Source: Symbiodinium natans
Lineage: Eukaryota; Sar; Dinophyceae; Suessiales; Symbiodiniaceae
Reading direction: 5' to 3'
DNA length: 64,000 bases
Assembly: GCA_905221605.1 (NCBI GenBank)
Contig: CAJNDS010002068.1
Coordinates: 933,484 to 997,483, forward strand
Position 1 is the stretch's first letter, and every line of letters starts with the position of its first letter. This document shows, piece after piece, positions 37,037-48,084 of the stretch. The position numbers and the translations under genes are program-made. The notes under the pieces were generated by a model, which made no database searches, had not been told where the DNA came from, and was given only the letters and a program-made list of their open reading frames with translations.

Positions 37037-38501
37037 CAACAGCAACAATGCGAACGCACTCACACACAATCACGCACAAAGCACATCACCACATTTAAAT
37101 ACAAAACCGCGCTTGCAGAATGCGTTGTTTTTTTTTAAACATATCTGTTGCCTATAATTTTGGTACATGTTTGAGGCAGAAAAGGAAAGGACCAAACGTG
37201 AAACACCCAAACAACAGCGGTGTATCCGGCCTGCAACATGTGCAGCAGCACTCACTGGACAAGCGGGCACAGCATGAGCAAAGGATTTAGCAGCAATGCG
37301 ATAGAACAGTGCACAACGTTGGCGTGTGTAGCAGAGCGGTAATGAGAGAACATAATAAGAGCTTGACCAGCGAGTTTTTGCGCAGCACTTCAGCAATACC
37401 ACCAGCTGTATTTACACAAAATGATTTGCACACCTCCTATCTTGACTTTCTCTTCCTCTGCAAGGACCCCCTATGCCGAGCGCGAACATCTGCGCATCTA
37501 CAAGCGTGTTGGCACCCATTCATACAACAAGAGGCTCTCGCCTCTATGCATAAATGCTGCACTTGCCTATTTTGGCTATCCGTAGTGTCAAGAAGCAAGG
37601 AAAGCCATTTCACTCAGCGTCTTTGAGATCGCGAGGCCAAGCGCAGCGGACACACGGTAAACGACCGAAACCCGACAACAGGGAGGCGAACTGGTGGTCA
37701 GGGGATCTGACGAGCGATCCTACATGAACCGACATGAAGACCATCAGCATCATCAGCATGCGTCGTGGAAGCCGCCAGCACCAGCATCCATGTCAGAAGA
37801 GAAATGAATTGAAACGTTGTCACCTTGGGAGGTCGAGGAGGAGCGAAGAGCCAAGGAGCCGGCCTCATCATCGGGATTTCGTGGGATTTCTTTGTCATTC
37901 TTGCTTGTTCTTTTCGTGAGACAACTTGACTCATTGAGTGATTTATTGTCAATCTTTAAGACGAGTTTGGTGTTGCCAGCATTGTGAGATATGTCGGTCG
38001 ACAGATGCCTACAGACAGAAAGCTCGGAAATGAGAAGTGCAACCCAGAAGATGGTGACAAAAGTCTAGACTCTCGACGCAGTTTGGCTGATGCTTCTGCA
38101 GGGTAGGACGTCTGGGCAGGTTTGAACGCGTCGTCTTCTGTGGTTGGAAGGCGTTCACTTCGGCAGACTTGAGCAAACTGACGACGCAGACCCTTCATAC
38201 AAGCTCCAGGTAGGACGATGTCTATGCTCGCATTTCTTCAGAAGTCTTTGGACCTTTGCAGGCCTCATATAGATCAGGCTTTCCAAGTAGAGGTAGGTAA
38301 CTGGGAGAGCTCCTGCATTGACACATCATCAAGCTGGAGCTTATTAAAGCTCGGCTGGGCATTGCACATGCGTCCATATGGCCAACACCCATCATACCCA
38401 TGCCTGCATGAATACAGGTCAGAAGAGGTCAGGAAGTGGTGCAGTTGATTCACGCGCGGAAGCGCGTGTCAACCGACAGAGTGCGGCTGTCAGCCTGGAA
38501 G

Positions 38502-40437
38502 GAGTCGAGAAAGAAGGCGCAGAACAAGAAACAGAAAAAGACTAAGGCCTGACATCGCGTTGTTGCTTGTGGCTCGATTGTCCAGCGTCCAGCGTCATGT
38601 GGGCCATGTAGGACTCCTCTGAGAGCAACAACCAGGGGCAAGACGACAGCGAGCAAGCTCGAAAGAAGCCAGGAGCAAAGAAGGCGGCTTGCGATTGCAG
38701 CATCTTGCGGATGCGTTGCGGATGCGTTGCTGCTGCTACCACAGAGTCTCACAGAGTAGCCAGCAAGGACAGCGACGATGCTGACGAGGACGACCGGGAC
38801 GGTGAAGAGAAAAAGTCAGAAAAGCCGAAGAACAAGAAGACGAGGAAGGAGAGGACATCCGCCGCTTAGCCTGCCCTTGTGCTGCGTTGACTGTCGACTG
38901 TGTACCCTGTAGAAGGCTGCATTATGACTCACCAGCCTGTTGTTACCGATTGGTGGGCGTTCGGACTGCATGAGGCGTCTTCCAAAAGTCGTGCCAACGC
39001 AAAAAAATCGAAGGAAGCAAAGGAAGCAAAGGAGGAAAGCAAAGCAAAGACTCCTGGCACATGGGCTTCGTGCGGTTGAGCCTGGTGTTGAAAGCAGCTC
39101 TCTGTTGTCTTGTGTCCCTGTAGCTGCTGTGGTCACTAGTCAATAGTCGCTATTGTGCTGTATTCTGCCTACTGCCTATATTTACCGTAGACATCCGGCA
39201 GACTTGGGCTGTATGAACAGCAGCTACTGTGCTCCAGCTTTGACTTGGCGCCTTGGTGCCTCTTTACTTGGACCTTGCTTGAGAGTCCTTGAGAGAGCAG
39301 CTTCTTGGGCTTCCTGGGCTTCCACTAGGAAAGACAAAAGAAAGCAAAAGAAGCACAAAGAAGCAAGCGACAGCGATGAGGACCTCGAAGTGTGACCTGA
39401 GAGGAGAAAGAGCATTCTGTTGTGCACCATGGTTGCATGCCCAAGGAGAAGTCAGAAGACTGCCAGGCGGCGAGCCTAGACGCAGATGCGGAGAATGGCC
39501 GGCAAAGACATGGAAGCAAGCTGCCAGCCTGCACTGAGGTAAGGAATGGTAAGGACCTATTAGGGAATCTCAGACTCTCTCAGACTCAGGCAAAGTTTCG
39601 ACTTGTTGATCACGGTGTATCACGGTAGTTTCCGGCGTATGGGCATGCCGGGATGCCGAGGAAGGCAAAGGAGAAGAAAGCAAAGGTGAGAGATGCTAAG
39701 GCATGAGAGCGTGCCAGTCACTAGCAGAGCATGTTTTGAGAGCTTCAGCTCTGCTTTGCTAGTCAGATGTCAGGAGAAAAAGACGAAGAGCAAGATGAAA
39801 GCAAAACACAAAGAGAATCTTGCTTGCATCTGGAATCGCTATCTGAAGTTTCAGAAGCCTTGTCGCCTTGCATTACCAATCTTCACTATGCTGCTGCAGG
39901 AATGACAAAGGCGATGAAGAGGACTCTTCTTTTTCTCTCGACAAGATGTCTGTTAGGCAGTTTGGAAATCGAAAAGTCCTTTTGAAGAGGAGAAACCCAA
40001 GCGCAAGGCTTGGCGTGACGTGTTGTTGCGTTGCTCCTTCGTAGGAGCTCCGTGTTGAGCATGCGCTGAGCCTGAGGCGAAGCAACCAAAAAGCGAATCT
40101 GGCTCCGGACTAAGGACATGGACTAAGGGTATGGACTAAGGGTATGCAGCTAGTAGCTCTAAGGCTTACCTGCGTTTTAACTCCCTCCGGCTCCATTCGC
40201 CGATGCAGCTCCATGGTGGGTACGCGTGGGCCTGTTGGCAACGACGTGCCGAAGCTGAGGCAGCAAGGATGAAAAAAGTGAAAGCAGCCGAGGCAACAAG
40301 AGAAAAAGGCCCACGCAGATGAGAAACCCGTGTAATATCCATTGACATGGTGCACATGATTGCCCAGCTCACCGCGACAGGGTCATGCAAGAAGCACATG
40401 CTTGCGACCAAGGAAGAAAAAAAGCTCCGATGATTCG
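38502..40437 (+). CDS. Lys/Glu/Asp/Ser-rich protein of repeated exons
   Basis: At least five exons chain with matching phase: 38502-38546 (ESRKKAQNKKQKKTK), 38612-38683 (DSSESNNQ to ARKKPGAKK), 38768-38848 (DSDDADEDDRDGEEKK to KNKKTRK), 39014-39048 (EAKEAKEESKA) and 39329-39389 (DKRKQKKHKEASDSDEDLE). Introns are GC, GC, GA and GA types with AG acceptors. Similar charged pieces follow at 39446-39466, 39661-39685, 39774-39816, 39901-39945, about 39992-40009, 40253-40300 and 40409-40437, but their joins are less clear. The 38612 and 38768 exons open acidic and Ser-rich and end Lys-rich, as if one exon module was duplicated. No globular domain is seen. Such composition is common in nucleolar or chromatin proteins, but that is only an analogy. 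Start and stop not found. Confidence 0.6.
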
Positions 40438-40910
40438 TGACGGCTGTAGCTGACCATGGTCCATGCCTTCGTGGGCGAAAATGTCTTCCCAATTCACAGA
40501 GCAATTCACAGGTGCTCCAATGCCCACTGCCTCTCGGAACTCGGCGATCGTCTGGTCTCGGGCCGTTTGGGTCAAGCAGCATCAGGATCGCGCGTTTCGC
40601 GCATGTGCGCGTGGAGAGAGGGCCGTGTTTTTGACTTGTCACATGACTGGCAAGAGACGTCATAATTTTGCCGCCATGCCGGGCCGCCGCCTCGGTGGAG
40701 GCTTAGCAAGCAAAAGCAAAATCGATTCCCGATGAACCGCTGCTTTTCAAAGCACGCAGCCAGTTGTGTGGAGGCCTTTTTTGGCCTAACAGGTGTAGGA
40801 CCAATCCTTCGCTGCAGGGTCTAGGAGCGACCCACCTCCTCCAAACGACGAAGGACTCCCCGAGCTCGTCCGCAGGAGAGAGCTGTGGGCAAGCCACCGT
40901 GCAATGGACA

Positions 40911-40942
40911 TATATATATATATACATATATATACATATGTA
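40911..40942. repeat. AT/AC dinucleotide tract
   Basis: Alternating AT with two ACAT steps, followed by ATGTATGTGG. Simple sequence. Confidence 0.85.
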
Positions 40943-41133
40943 TGTGGTACCCCCCCTGGATCCATACTTTTTCTTATTTTGTTTCGATTTGCCGTTTTTC
41001 TGTCAAGTACCGAGCTCAGCAAGACGATTCTACAACAGATCGTCTAGGGCCGCAGGGTTTAGGGCGTCCCTTTGTTTGTCCTCTCTTCCAAAACATTTCA
41101 AAATTGAGTTTTTTTGGCCCCAGAAGTTCCCTT

Positions 41134-41350
41134 ATCTTCGATTTGGGGACCCGAAAATGTCAAAATTTCAAAAAAATTCAGATAAGAAAAGAAACAAAAA
41201 AACAAAGAAACAACATGGGCCCTAAAACCGATGATGGAAGAAATGAAGATCCCTAGGAAAGTTTTCCTAGAACCTTCAGTTGAAGGATGGGAAAGTTTCA
41301 AGTTTGATTTTGTTGAACTTGTGAAATTTTCGGGTCCCCAAATCGAAGAT
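41134..41350. repeat. Perfect 24-bp inverted repeat, part of a repeat family
   Basis: The 24 bases 41134-41157 (starting ATCTTCGATTTGG, ending ACCCGAAAA) are perfectly inverted at 41327-41350, with 169 bases between. Diverged relatives follow: GAAATTCTCGGGTCCCCAAG near 41444-41465 in the second orientation and TTCGGTTTTAAGATCCGAAAA near 41515 in the first. The surrounding sequence is AT-rich with no convincing coding frame. Confidence 0.85.
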
Positions 41351-41759
41351 CCTGGGAAGACATTTCTGGGGAATCGTCATTCCTTCCTTCTTCGGTTTAG
41401 GGCTTGAACACCACTTCTAAATTTGATTTGTTGTTGTGAAGTTTCGAAATTCTCGGGTCCCCAAGTCCATCAATCTGGGAGAACTTTTCTGAGGGATCCT
41501 CAATTCTTCAATCTTCGGTTTTAAGATCCGAAAATTTCAAACTTGAAAAGATTTTCCACAAAGAGTCTCCCAGAAATCTTCAATCTTCAGTGTTAATGTT
41601 AAAACGTTCAGAATTCGTAAGAATTCTTGAGAATTAATCCTGAAGTAAAAATATTACGAAACTGAATCCTGGAATGAGCATCTTGTGAAATATCACATAA
41701 CACCCGCACGAAAACGTCAGAACACCCCCCCTCCCTCCCTCCCTCCCCCTCCTCTCTGG

Positions 41760-42185
41760 TTGTTTGTTAAGGGCTTGTTCAAGGCTTATCTTTAACGCCT
41801 TGTCGGTTAAGGGATTAGTGTTTGAAAGAGAAGGCCCGAAACTGTACAGGGTTTAAGGCTCCAATCCCTTAAAGCCTATAGGGTTTAGGATTAAACCTTA
41901 AACCCTCAACCTTTTAAACCTTCTGGAAACTTAAATCCTTAACCCTTAATTAAGCCCGATAGTGAAGGTTTACAGGTTTAGGGTTTAAGATTTAGACATT
42001 TAAACCTAAGCTGGCAATTAAACCTACACCCTGAACCTTAAAGCCCTCGGGTTAAAGTGGGTTAAGGTCAAAAGGTTTCGGGTTACAGATGTAATATTTA
42101 AGCATTGAAACCTAAGGCCATAGAGTTTAAACCTTAAGGGTTTAAGGCTTAGGCATCTACACCTTGACCCTAAACCCTTCAGGGG
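41760..42185. repeat. Degenerate telomere-like tract
   Basis: Over about 420 bases, words such as GGGTTTAGG, TTAAACCCT, CCTTAAACC and GGTTTAAG recur on both strands with irregular spacing. It looks like an old, rearranged TTTAGGG array with mixed orientation. It ends about 380 bases upstream of the ubiquitin start codon. Confidence 0.7.
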
Positions 42186-42562
42186 CCTTGTGCTGTGACA
42201 TGGACCCTCTCTATCTCGCGCTGTGTGTGTAGCGATGTGTGCACATGCTTGACAGTTCCTGTCAGCTTGGTGGTAGATCGACCTGCAGCAGCTGCTTCCC
42301 CGAGTTTTCAGTTGTGTTAGAAAATAATTGAAATAACTGGCTTATTCAGAGTACGAACATCACAAGATGGTATACTTGTTTCTTATTGACCAGTTAGAAG
42401 AAACTTGGTTGAGTCGGTGCAAGCAGTGCCGCAAGTCATGCCGTTGATGTACCAAAAAGACCTTGGGTCTTGAACATTTTGGTTCAAGCTTTGTCGGCTT
42501 TGCCTTTGTGAGACATTGTTGCCGATCTGGACGCCTGCCGGATTCGACTTGAAACGACGGTA

Positions 42563-43595
42563 ATGCAGATATTTGTGATGGCCTCACCTTTTACTGCGCG
42601 TTCCTGCACATGAGCTCTGTCTGTCATGTTGCGTTTACATGAATTGGCTTCCAATGTCTGCGTAAGCTGTTGGGTTGCAGCACCAGTTTGGATGTTTTTC
42701 GTCGGCCCTTCGCTTTGCTAGTGCGATGTGCAACTAGATTTGAACCGCTGCCACAGCTGCGGTTGCCACTGCCGAGGCCAAAACTTTGACAGGAAAAACG
42801 ATTACCTTGGATGTGGAAGCAAGCGACACAATCGACAACGTCAAGGCTAGACTCAGCTGGTTGTTGCTGCCACATGGTATTTGCCAAGCTACCAGCGACA
42901 AGTAAGTTCTTTGCAGTCCCAGGCAAAGATCCAGGACAAGGAAGGCCAAAATGCCGTAATATGCCATGTTCAAGTTTCAAATGATTTCTTACATTCGCTG
43001 TCCGCAGCGGCCTGATTGGCAGGCATCCCTCCCGACCAACAGCGCCTGATCTTTGCTGGAAAGCAACTCGAGGATGGGCGAACACTGCCCGAAGCCCATG
43101 TAGCGGACGTCGCTTGACGCTTCGCTTGGGATACGATTTCGTGTGTGCATCGTGTGGCCAGAAATTCTGTTGCGCAAATGAGTTGGCAAATCGTGCATCC
43201 GGAAAGCTCGTCGAGGCATCTTCGTCCAACACAGCGAACGAAGTTTTTTTTGCGTTTAGAGCTGGATTGTGGGAGGTTGAGATGGAGTCTCGATGATGCC
43301 GCTGATGCGGGAGACAGGGAGGGGGAGGGTGCGTCCGGTTACCGCCGGGCTCACAAGGATCCCTAACAGATGTCATTTGGCCCCTGGTGGTGTGTCGCAA
43401 GTTTCTGAAATGAGAAGGCAGCATTTTCGCAGCTGTTCTGGCGTTTTGCGGGGCAGATGCGGGTTCATTGGGCCACCTGGAGAAGCATGCAGCATGCAAG
43501 CGGCAAACGCAGCGAGCAACGGGGTCGCAATGAGGTCGGACTACAACATTCAAAAAGAGTCGACTCTTCACCTTGTTCTCCGGCTTCGAGGAGGA
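42563..43595 (+). CDS. Ubiquitin unit, five exons
   Basis: Five exons spell one ubiquitin, the protein tag attached to substrates through its C-terminal Gly-Gly. Exon 1 (42563-42574) is MQIF. Exon 2 (42777-42845) is [20 protein letters not shown] plus NVK. Exon 3 (42923-42944) is AKIQDKE. Exon 4 (43023-43086) is [20 protein letters not shown] plus T. Exon 5 (from 43535) is [20 protein letters not shown], ending at 43595. Lys48 and Lys63 are present. Introns 2 to 4 (42846-42922, 42945-43022, 43087-43534) are GC-AG. Intron 1 is GT-AG if Val5 is Ala; a GC donor at 42581 would instead insert Met-Ala after Val5. No stop follows Gly76: the frame runs on to 43826 with a Cys-rich tail, so either another intron or a fused tail follows. 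No second ubiquitin or ribosomal L40/S27a tail was found. A 380-codon open frame on the other strand is a shadow. Confidence 0.95.
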
Positions 43596-43829
43596 CTCCC
43601 TCAGACTAGATGCCATTTTCAGCCGAGCTGCTGCATGTGCATGCACATTTGTGCACATTTGTGCCCTTGTGCGCGCTTTGCAAGGATGCTGCTGGCTGTT
43701 TTCGTTCTTGATCATCCTCACGTGTCTTGGTCTCGACAGGGCCGTATGCAAGAAAAGGCTGTGCACTATGGAACGAAGGGTTCTCTCGATGCATGCTGCG
43801 ACGTTTGCGATTTTCCATCAGTGTGATGA

Positions 43830-44880
43830 CTAACGATGTTAGCTTACTGCCTGTCGTTCCTTCATTTCATCTCGCGAGTGGTCGCTGGAGAAGTTTGTGC
43901 ACAACAAAGGATCATCACCATGGTCTTCTTGATGCCATGCACCTGTGGAACATCAGTCCTTCGGCGACGAATTGAACGCGATAAATATGCAATACTTTGC
44001 ATACTGTCGGTGCAGAACGCGCACGACGTGCCACCCAGAGAGCTTGGTGAGCGCTTGTAGTTGTAGTAGCTACATCCAACATGCGGGAGTCTTTGCAAGT
44101 TCTGCCGGAGCGACGGAGGCTTGCCTGATTCCGTTTCTGATTCCTCCCTTGCTGGCCTGGAGCTGAGAGGGCTTCTTCTGATCAGTTGCTGGCAGATGTC
44201 AGTCGAAGCCATGCCTGGACATCCATTACAGGTCCTGCCCTGCTTCTGCTTATAGCTGCTGCTGAGGGTTCAACAATGTGATCCCGCGTCGAAGCCAGAT
44301 GTACCTCACTCTCTCAACATGCATGATAAGCCTTGCAGGTGTGTTGAGGGTAAAGTTTCTGCCAGCTTGAATGTGCGATGCCAGCGGAGGGCTTTGTCAC
44401 AAGGGCACTCCCCTCTAAGTGGAACGCGCGCGTCTCTCAAATAATCGCTCAGATGTAGCAGTTTTCTGCAGCCTAGAATTTATTTTCCAAAGGGTCCAGG
44501 CTGCAGGACTTGCTTTGAGATGCTTTGAGATTGTATGTGTACAGATGGAGCTGACGCTGGACATGCGACGACGCTGTGCGAACAGGATCCGACTTTGGCT
44601 CATGCGGTGTCACATGCGGCTCGATTCCGTGTGGCCATATTTCTGGGACAGACTCTTCTCATGTCCTTGTACGTTCCGAGCTATCGGCCATTGTGGAAAC
44701 CATAGGACACTCCTCTTTCCCGGTGCCTTTCTCGTTCTGTCTGGATGCGGGGCGAAATGCCCAGGCAAACTCTGCCGGTAGTCTTTGCTTCTGCAGCACG
44801 TCCTTTCTCTGTTTCTTAAGGGACGTTCGCTTTGCAGGCGACTGTGAAGCGTAAAACGATGGCCCTGCTTTAGGAAATGT
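43830..44880. other. No gene recognised
   Basis: Downstream of ubiquitin I looked for a second ubiquitin repeat and for ribosomal L40 or S27a tails and saw none. Frames around 44419-44781 are open for up to 120 codons but have no motif. Confidence 0.4.
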
Positions 44881-44885
44881 TTCCC

Positions 44886-45175
44886 GGGGGGGGGGGGGGG
44901 GGCGCTGTGTCTGTTACCGAAGGTTTTTTGGTAACCTTTTGGGGGGTCGGAAATGTTACCAGGAGACCTCCCCCCCCCAGGCTTGGTAACATTTCAGCTT
45001 GTGTGTCTTGCCCACGCAAAGACCTGCACACACGTGCTTTAGTTCTCTGTCTCTTTCATGTTTTTGAAGTCTTACACGGATTGTGGGGTAGGTTTGCATG
45101 TTTTTCCCCGATGCCCGGCGAGAGACCCGGAAATGTTACCGGTAACATGTTGGGGTCCCCCCCCCCCCCCCCCCC
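44886..45175. repeat. Hairpin cluster on AAATGTTACC, bounded by poly-G and poly-C
   Basis: Seventeen G at 44886-44902 open the segment and 19 C at 45157-45175 close it, so the ends could pair. Inside, GAAATGTTACCA (44950-44961) is perfectly inverted by TGGTAACATTTC (44984-44995). ATGTTACCGGTAACAT (45133-45148) is a perfect 16-bp palindrome. A looser pair, GTTACC...GGTAAC, sits near 44918-44936. A shared arm, CGGAAATGTTACC, is used in two of them. Confidence 0.85.
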
Positions 45176-45849
45176 AAGGCAAGGGCCATGTAAAACGTGT
45201 TTGCTTAAAGAGTGAGAAGTCGCAGCACTGCAATCCGAGGACTGAAGTCTCAGGTCCGCTCGAGCCTTTCAGTTACCCTCTCCTGCCCAGATATGCTTGT
45301 TTCTCATATATGAGCATCAATACTCAGCCAAGTCCGGCTTCTGTGTTCGTGTCTGTCGAGTCCTGAAAATGCGCAGAGCGCTGATGCGATGCCATGTCCA
45401 TGTCCACACATGCGAACGAGCCCCCCGAGTCCCCAGGAGGAGGCCGTCAAGGCGGCCTGTGCGAATGCACATTGGCTCCATTGTATCAGCAAAAAATGGT
45501 CCAACTGCGCCCCAGGGCAAAAGCGCTCTCCCTGCGGACTCGTCTTTCAATCACACTGAGGCTTTGCTCAAACTTTGCTCACCAGGCTGACTTAAAGGAA
45601 AAGATGTCACGAGATACTCTTCCCAGCAAGAGCGGAGCACAGTGGAGCGCAAGAGCCGCAGAAGCCCCCCAAAGGAGCTCCCCTTCTTGAACTCCAATTG
45701 GGCCGAAGTACAGAGAGTCGAAAAGAGAGTAAAGAGACGTTCTTGCGACCTTTCATTGACACTGGCGAGACTCAAGCAAGCGCGGTTAAACATTTGTCAA
45801 CAATAAGTGACAATAAGGGCTCGAGCTTGATAGGGAGCGTCAGTCAAAA

Positions 45850-46317
45850 TTGGGTGCGTCAGTCAAGTCCGACGGTGGGACTGAATTGGAAAACGCTCGG
45901 CCTGAATCGAATCGAATCGCTGACCTGAATGAGAAAACCCCGGGGCCTCAATCGGAAAGTGGTGAGGTGGGCGAGGCCCGTCAAGCATCATGCTTGCATG
46001 AAGGGTTTGGAAAGGATTCAGATGGGGTTGAAGGAATGTTTATGATGGGTGGCGCCACAGCACAAGTGGAGGGTTGCCAGAGGCAAATGTTCGCGCGGAT
46101 ATGGCCGTGTTTTGACTTTGGCCATGTCGGAGACATGTATTGTAGTCACCAAAATTTCCTGCGAAAACATCTTCCAGGAGTGGTCTTTGATTTCCACGAT
46201 ATGCTCTCAATCTCATTTAGAGGACAAACCGTACGCATGACCAGGGTATCTATAGCAGCAGAATCCATAAGAACAAATGTGCATGTAGACTTTGCAAAGA
46301 GATCCTCGCAAGCATAG
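45850..46317 (+). CDS. Open frame, doubtful
   Basis: A 155-codon frame with ATG and stop, reading for example FARIWPCFDFGHVGDMYC and KHLPGVVFDFHDMLSISFRG. It is longer than chance frames nearby, and part of it looks like folded protein. No motif is recognised, and an uninterrupted frame of this length does not fit the short-exon genes elsewhere in the window. The 5' part overlaps short direct repeats (AATCGAATCG). Confidence 0.2.
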   Translation: MGASVKSDGGTELENARPESNRIADLNEKTPGPQSESGEVGEARQASCLHEGFGKDSDGVEGMFMMGGATAQVEGCQRQMFARIWPCFDFGHVGDMYCSHQNFLRKHLPGVVFDFHDMLSISFRGQTVRMTRVSIAAESIRTNVHVDFAKRSSQA

Positions 46318-46544
46318 TGAAATGCGCCAATCGAGCGGCACGCCAAGTGCGCGGGTCGGCGCCGGCTCCAAACCCCTCCCCAATCGGACCCGACCCGAGT
46401 TAAGCCCAAACTTGAACCGCGAATATAGAAGCTACGAGTGAAGAATGTAAAGACGCAAGATTCCAACATCCATCGCTTATTCTTGTTTGGCCCCCCTGTG
46501 GGCGGTATTTTAATTAGAATGGTTTTCATGAATACTATCACACC

Positions 46545-47520
46545 CAAAAAAGGAACACCGCGAACACGGCGAACGTCGCGAAGTTCGGCTCGGGATTCCC
46601 GAGCTGAGCACGGACGCTCGCAGGCTCCGGGCTGCTTGGGGTTTTTCTATGTTTTTCTTATTGCTAAAACGGAGCGAAAACCGTGAGACCTACCCAGAAG
46701 GCCCGCGAAAAAATGTGAACTCCTGCTTTGGGGTGTTTTGCTGAAACGAAGACCGTATAAACACCCCGAAAGCCCCGACCACCCCCGCCGAAAACCGCCA
46801 ACACCACGAACGCGCGAACACTGCGAACACCGCGAATGCCGTGAACACCGCGAACCCCGCGAAGCCGCAATCACCGTAAATAGCCCGAACACGTGAAGAC
46901 CACGAGCACAGCGAATAATGCGATCACGAGAACCGCGAACACCGCGAACATCGTGAACTGCGAACAGCGCAAATGCCACGAACACTGCGAACACCGCGAC
47001 CACCATGAGCACCTCTAAGCAATCGCCGCAATCACCCCGAACACGTGAAGATTGTGAACACCGCGAAAAACGCGAGCACGAGAACACCGAGAAAACCGCG
47101 AACAAAGTGAACACGGCAAAGACCACGAACACCGCAAACACCCCGAACTCCCCGAACAACGCGAACACCGCGAATGCCGCGAAAACTGAGAGAGTTCACG
47201 AACACTGCAAAGACTGCAAACTTGCAAACACCCCCGTGAACACCGCGAACACCCCGAACTTCCCGAACACCGCGAATGCGTCCGCGAGCACGAACACCCC
47301 AAACACCGCGAACGCCATGAACACCGCGAACACCGCGAACACTGTGAACACCGCGAACACCGCGAAGTCGCAATCACTTCAAATTCACTTGAGCACCGCC
47401 AAACACTATAGAACTCTGCCAACATGTGCCAACACTGTGAAGACACCGATATCCCTGGACACCCCCCGAACACCCCCCGAACACCGCGAACACCGCGAGC
47501 TCTCCAAACACGGCCAACGA
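46545..47520. repeat. 9-bp AACACCGCG satellite
   Basis: A diverged tandem array of CGCGAACAC/AACACCGCG over nearly 1 kb, purest at about 47090-47360. Because the unit is a multiple of three, long frames stay open on both strands: Asn/Thr/Ala/Glu-rich on +, Val-Arg-Gly- or Cys-Ser-Arg-rich on minus (up to 185 codons). These are repeat products. I see no promoter, domain or splice evidence for a gene. Confidence 0.9.
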
Positions 47521-48084
47521 CGCGTATGTCGCGAGCTACCAACATTTCGGGGCTTTTCATAGTGCAATATTTTCATGAATTACAAACATTCCGGAAACTT
47601 CAAATCGGCAGGGGGCTTGGCCGTGCACAAAAAACTTGAACAGACCCCGCCATTTGCAAACACAATGCTCGCACATGGGGTTGGCAAAAACTCATATGGT
47701 ACATTATGGTACCTGAAGGAATACCTATTGATCTCGTGAGCTTGCAGTCCAACATTGTACTCGTGCTCCATTGTTGGCCACATTATTGTAGTGTATCAAT
47801 GAAAGCTAGCGACAGGCCGGTTGCGACATGTCTACACATGTCATCCCCGGAGAATGGAGAGCAAGAGAGAAACAACAGCACGAATTCGGCATCCACAACC
47901 TGCTGAGTTCTCCGCAACTCCGCAATCATTGTCGGCTCAGGCTACAATATTTTGCGGGGCGGAGGCAGTTTTCATCCCCCCGCCAAGTGGTTAGGACCCG
48001 CCGGGTGAACTCACTGCTGCCGGCTGGGCCAATGGTTCTCGACCCAGATCGATGGGGTGGGGGGAGGGCGGAATGAGTTTCAGG

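Larger units (their letters stand above)
30600..38490. other. Region with repeats and unassigned exon-like frames
   Basis: No domain could be recognised. Frames that look exon-like include 33755-33830 (MNLGKLPLQQLPQTLTEIIE), 34250-34460 (Lys/Arg-rich) and 34560-34740 (FRAWVEIGGNPEQLEARPEA). An Asp/Ser-rich stretch is near 35590. None has supporting conserved residues. The exon at 32.03 kb and the simple repeats are listed separately. Confidence 0.35.

Noticed and set aside
42624-43766. 380-codon open frame on the minus strand, the longest in the window
   Set aside because: It is antisense to the ubiquitin exons and introns, has no recognisable domain, and its openness follows from the codon pattern of the + strand.
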